Shown here piece by piece: positions 61,079 to 64,000 of a DNA stretch of 64,000 nucleotides (the first letter of the stretch is position 1; every line of letters begins with the position of its first letter). The translations under genes and the position numbers were made by a program. Location: NCBI GenBank assembly GCA_022446885.1, contig JAKVBU010000008.1:173756-237755 (forward strand), given 5' to 3'. The notes beneath the pieces were generated by a model. That model made no database searches and was not told the origin of the DNA. It was given only the letters and a program-made list of their open reading frames with translations. This DNA is from Phycisphaerales bacterium. Lineage in GTDB: Bacteria; Planctomycetota; Phycisphaerae; Phycisphaerales; SM1A02.

Positions 61079-61927
61079 ATGCTGGCCGTAATCTCGGCGA
61101 TCGCATGTCTTGGGGGCGGGTGCAGCCAGCGTGAACCCGTGCGAATCATGTCCTGGAACGTGCTCGTGGGCTTCAACACCTATCAGCAGGAGGGTGATCC
61201 ATGGCCCGATGGTGCCAAACGGCTTGAGCTGGCCGGTGACTTCCTGCTGGAGGCCAAGCCAGACATCATCGGCTGGCAGGAACTCAACGGCTGGACGCCC
61301 CAACGCCTGCGTTCATGGACAACGCCGATGGGGCTGGGCCACGGCGTGCTGCTCAAGGAGCGTGGCTACGATCTCGGATTGAGCTCCCGGTGGCCTCTGG
61401 TCGTCGTCGAGCGGCATCTGAAGGGCATGCACCACGGGCTGCTGCATGTGCGTACCCGCGGCATCGAGGTGTTTGTCGTTCACTTCTCACCCAGCCGCCA
61501 CGCCCACCGGTTGCTGGAGATTGAGTTGGTGATGCAGCGGGTGGAGCCCTTGCTGTCGGCGGGGCGGCCGGTACTGTTGATGGGCGACTTTAATGCCGCT
61601 TCGGGGCAGGACGATGCCCTCTTTGGCGAGACTGGCATGCTCTGGTGGAATCGGTGGAACTACCCGATTGACACAAACGGGCGGCCCGTGACCGATGTCC
61701 TGCAGCGAGCGCTCGATGGTGGATTGATCGACTTGTGGGTGCAGGAGCGACCTGCCCACACGCCGCAGTTTCAGCACCGACCGAGGATCGATTTCATTTT
61801 GGCCTCACCGAATCTGGCAGCCCAATGCACCGAGGCGATCTGGCTGGATACGCCTCGGCACCATGTCATGAGTGATCATCCGCCGGTGCTGGTGGAGCTT
61901 TGTCTGGACTCGCCCGGTGCCCCTTGA
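61079..61927 (+). CDS. endonuclease/exonuclease/phosphatase family lipoprotein
   Basis: The 282-residue protein has a lipoprotein-like signal (MLAVISAIACLGGGC) and an EEP-fold domain: IMSWNVLVGFNTYQ, GWQELNGWT (metal Glu), VVHFSPSRHAHR, LLMGDFNAAS (catalytic 'GDFN') and the C-terminal VMSDHPPVLVEL ('SDH'). The family cleaves phosphodiesters or phosphomonoesters in nucleic acids, lipids or inositol phosphates; the substrate is not set here. An ATG at 61040 is possible but overlaps the ThuA promoter box. The 3' end overlaps the convergent DUF1080 gene by 62 bp. Confidence 0.82.
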   Translation: MLAVISAIACLGGGCSQREPVRIMSWNVLVGFNTYQQEGDPWPDGAKRLELAGDFLLEAKPDIIGWQELNGWTPQRLRSWTTPMGLGHGVLLKERGYDLGLSSRWPLVVVERHLKGMHHGLLHVRTRGIEVFVVHFSPSRHAHRLLEIELVMQRVEPLLSAGRPVLLMGDFNAASGQDDALFGETGMLWWNRWNYPIDTNGRPVTDVLQRALDGGLIDLWVQERPAHTPQFQHRPRIDFILASPNLAAQCTEAIWLDTPRHHVMSDHPPVLVELCLDSPGAP

Positions 61928-62765
61928 TCGGCCTGATCCAGACCCGCTTGAAGTCGATTGGGTGACTCTCGCCCTGCAGCGAAATCCAGCCGCTGTTCCA
62001 GGCCAAGTCAGTAGACGCCGCGCCATCGCTGGCGCGGGCGGCGATGATCTTTCCAGCGTCGGCGTCATTGGGGTCCAGTTGGGGGTTGTGGTACTCGAGC
62101 ACGAGCGTGTCTCCAACATAGTGCTGGACATGATCGGGCCGCACTTTGAAGACAGCAGTGACCCACTGATCACCGTGATAGGTCTGACTTGACGAGTTGA
62201 TGCAGTGGCGCCGGTCCAGCGTGTCGTTGGTCACGACGTGTGTGCCGGGCGTGCACAGGTTCATCGTCGGTCGCTGATTGGTGCCGTCGCCACCGAGAAA
62301 CTGTCCTTCGATGCTCACCGGGAAGGCCTGATCCTTCGTCATCGTCTTTGGGTCCTGACAGTGCAACATGGCGCCTGAATTGCGCCACGCCCAGCCGGGG
62401 CCGCCTTGTACCTGATCGCCATGGAACCGGTACTCCACCAACAGGTCGTAGCTCTCAAATGGCCCCTTGTCATGGAAGACGTGCATGAAGCGGCCGTTGT
62501 AGGGGCCCTCGTATCCGTCGTAGCCAACTCGGAGCAGACCATCTTCGACCTTGAGCGAGTTGTACGGATCTTCGCCAAGTGCATGGCCCGCGATTTTGGG
62601 GGTCCAGCCATTGAGGCTCTTGCCGTCAAAGAGGCTGGTCCAACCCGGTGGGGGGCTCTTTGCACTGATCGCGGCGGTCGCATCGCCCGTGGGCGGGGGC
62701 GTCTTGGCGGAATCATCGGCCGTCAGCATGGTGAGAGGCACGAGGGAGAGCAAAATCGGAATCAT
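61866..62765 (-). CDS. DUF1080 secreted protein
   Basis: The 299-residue protein has a signal peptide (MIPILLSLVPLTMLTADD), a Pro/Ala linker and a DUF1080 domain: GWTSLFDGKSLNGWTPKIAG, SYDLLVEYRFHGDQV, WAWRNSGAMLHCQDPKTMT, SIEGQFLGGDGTNQRPTMN and PIDFKRVWIRPIKG at the end. The family has 3-keto-disaccharide hydrolase activity in characterised members. AGGAG is 7 nt before the ATG. The last 20 codons run over the end of the EEP gene on the other strand. ThuA and DUF1080 often lie close together, as here, which suggests a carbohydrate role. Confidence 0.9.
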   Translation of the reverse strand: MIPILLSLVPLTMLTADDSAKTPPPTGDATAAISAKSPPPGWTSLFDGKSLNGWTPKIAGHALGEDPYNSLKVEDGLLRVGYDGYEGPYNGRFMHVFHDKGPFESYDLLVEYRFHGDQVQGGPGWAWRNSGAMLHCQDPKTMTKDQAFPVSIEGQFLGGDGTNQRPTMNLCTPGTHVVTNDTLDRRHCINSSSQTYHGDQWVTAVFKVRPDHVQHYVGDTLVLEYHNPQLDPNDADAGKIIAARASDGAASTDLAWNSGWISLQGESHPIDFKRVWIRPIKGHRASPDKAPPAPADDHS

Positions 62766-62900
62766 CGCACGCTCCTGTATCTGGTGGACGGTGGTGAGCC
62801 TAGCAGGGGGGCAGGCTTGTGCTGGTGCAGCTCGATTGTCGATGTGCCCTCTAGACATGAGCCTCCGCGGCTCTACACTTCGCCTACTTGCATCAAGAGT

Positions 62901-62962
62901 CTTGGGATGCCTGTCGGTTGAACCGACGACCCAAGCGGCAACCGAGCCCGCCATGAGCGGGA
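62901..62962. other. two inverted repeats in the gap before the sulfatase pseudogene
   Basis: CTTGGG-atgcct-GTCGGTT-g-AACCGAC-ga-CCCAAG (62901-62935) forms a nested perfect pair; CCCGC-catga-GCGGG (about 62947-62961) follows. They lie in the 296-bp stretch 62766-63061 that has no gene that I can support. Confidence 0.5.
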
Positions 62963-63061
62963 CGCGGTGCCGTCTTGGTGAGGCCCCAGCCGCCAATTTC
63001 TTCTGATTGCGCTGCCCGATAGTCAAGACTGAGGATTTGAACACGCAAAGGGGTGGAGCAC

Positions 63062-63288
63062 ATGGCGCTCCTCTCAACCATCATCGTGGCCAGCTTGGCG
63101 GTACCTGCGCCCGGGCCGGATCGCCCCAACATCCTCGTGATCATCTGGGACGACATCGGCATCGATCAGACTTCGGCCTTCGGATGGACGCACGCATAGT
63201 CGCAGATGCCCGAGTGCACTCCGACGCGTGTGTACTTGATGACGGGACGCTATCCCACTCGCAGGCGCACTGGCCCCGATGGAGGCTG
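63062..63288 (+). pseudogene. remnant of a type I sulfatase gene
   Basis: From an ATG at 63062 with GGTGGAG upstream, the frame reads a signal-like start and RPNILVIIWDDIGIDQTSAFG, the sulfatase N-terminal metal site, and then stops at TAG 63197-63199. The same frame continues with PECTPTRVYLMTGRYPTR, the sulfatase C-x-P-x-R signature. In intact sulfatases these blocks are about 40-45 residues apart; here about 15. An internal segment is deleted, a stop is present, and the C-terminal 350 or so residues are missing, since the PAP2-like gene begins from the other strand at 63289. It is a decayed copy, not the 21137-22546 gene. Confidence 0.85.
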
Positions 63289-63927
63289 TCAGGTAGCAGT
63301 TGGAGCAGGAAAGAACCGCTTCAGCCATCGAGGCACCCACCATCCGGTGAGCACAAAGAGCAGGAGCCCACCGGCGATACAAATGAGGTGATGCTCATGT
63401 ACCAGCATCGTGCTGATGCACACGGCAATGGCCCATGTCCATCGAGCCCATGCAGGGCCGCGGCGCCAATAGAGGGCGATCGTGCACGCATAGGCCACGT
63501 GCAGCGAGGGCGTGTGATTCCAGCGTGAGAGATTGTCCATGCCCAGCGGTTCAAAGAGCCAGGTGCCCCACACGCCGGTCGCCATCTCATTGGTGTAGCC
63601 CGGCTCGATGGGCACCAGCACGAAGAACGGTGCCGCAATCAGCAATTGGATCAGCAGGGTGCCCATGAGCGTGGCCGATCTTTGCCATGTGACGCACAAG
63701 AAGGGGATGATCGCCACAAGTACGTCGAGCGAGAAATAGACCGGCAAGGCCCAGGGCTGGAAGGGGATGTCAGTTTCCCAGTTCAGATACAGCGGCAGCC
63801 GTTGGGGGGCCAGGTCGCTCAACTGATGCGCGATGCCCCAGACGATGGCGAAGCCTGCGCCATAGATCGCCGCCGCGGCAAGCCTCCTGCCCGTATGGAA
63901 TGTGCGCTCGGCAGTGCGTCCTGTCAT
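63289..63927 (-). CDS. PAP2-like phosphatase family membrane protein
   Basis: The 212-residue inner-membrane protein has five or six helices. A PAP2/inositolphosphotransferase-like C2 motif is seen in NHTPSLHVAYA, and a C3-like motif STMLVHEHHLICIAGG. In related proteins the second motif usually ends in an acidic residue (HHxxxD); here that position looks like Cys/Ile, so activity is uncertain. The first motif (Lys/Arg-rich) is not obvious. It would act on lipid phosphates if active. The stop lies beside the sulfatase remnant. Confidence 0.7.
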   Translation of the reverse strand: MTGRTAERTFHTGRRLAAAAIYGAGFAIVWGIAHQLSDLAPQRLPLYLNWETDIPFQPWALPVYFSLDVLVAIIPFLCVTWQRSATLMGTLLIQLLIAAPFFVLVPIEPGYTNEMATGVWGTWLFEPLGMDNLSRWNHTPSLHVAYACTIALYWRRGPAWARWTWAIAVCISTMLVHEHHLICIAGGLLLFVLTGWWVPRWLKRFFPAPTAT

Positions 63928-64000
63928 GCAGCCCCATTCTGACCGATCACACCTCCTGATCGCATGCTCAGCCGGGGGAGTTCCGGAGGGGGTCCGGGGG

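Overview
The window is a GC-rich bacterial chromosome segment that looks like a member of the Planctomycetota, most likely class Phycisphaerae and probably aquatic or marine. This placement is inferred from gene content. The supporting features are: secreted proteins ending in dockerin-like calcium modules; repeated Cys-rich 'GACC' modules; a VPAPGA...RRRR (PEP-CTERM) sorting tail; an ECF sigma factor next to a Ser/Thr kinase with TPRs; two DUF1080 proteins; sulfatases, a ThuA protein and FG-GAP proteins. I see no tRNA or rRNA gene, CRISPR array, insertion sequence, prophage or integrase. The window reads as stable chromosomal DNA with one clear decayed gene.

Layout. 1-7.6 kb: a partial FG-GAP protein (minus), then a plus-strand run of M42 aminopeptidase, YceI, a membrane protein, a POT peptide transporter, a DUF481 outer-membrane protein and a MuiA-like protein. 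7.6-15.8 kb: two tandem secreted subtilases (minus) divergent from a secreted HExxHxxGxxH metalloprotease, all sharing accessory modules. 15.9-23.7 kb: glycosyltransferase, lipoprotein, MscS channel, glycine-zipper lipoprotein, seven-haem TPR cytochrome, sulfatase and MsrB-MsrA lipoprotein. 23.7-34.9 kb: SGNH-sialidase fusion, six-repeat GACC protein, PEP-CTERM protein, a coupled NHL / ECF sigma / kinase group and a polyproline dockerin protein. 35.1-40.1 kb: a tightly overlapping five-gene operon (aldolase-dehydrogenase fusion, DUF1648, TIM-barrel PEP-hydrolase-like, Tm-1-like ATP-binding protein, SnoaL-like). 40.1-53.5 kb: amidotransferase/FHA/APC permease group, transglutaminase-esterase fusion, phosphoesterase with LamG-like regions and dockerin, a 1038-residue esterase/EF-hand/ClpP-like/RTX fusion, and an FG-GAP gene with a -1 frameshift. 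53.5-64 kb: kinase-aminotransferase fusion, YcaQ-like glycosylase, DsbB-like protein, Hsp70/actin-fold protein, ThuA, EEP hydrolase, DUF1080, a sulfatase pseudogene and a PAP2-like protein.

Together the genes suggest a heterotroph that secretes many modular hydrolases (proteases, esterases, sialidase, sulfatase, phosphoesterase), imports peptides and amino acids, and uses periplasmic redox and repair proteins (multihaem cytochrome, Msr, DsbB).

The most interesting observations are: (i) about a dozen start codons with a TANNNT hexamer 5-9 nt upstream, the arrangement expected for leaderless mRNAs; (ii) an unnamed domain of about 190 residues shared by two unrelated secreted proteases; (iii) a one-loop 'half dockerin' in three proteins; (iv) the 1038-residue multi-enzyme calcium fusion; (v) the Tm-1-like/TIM-barrel operon; (vi) a frameshifted FG-GAP gene and a sulfatase pseudogene. 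All family names come from reading motifs by eye. No database search was run.
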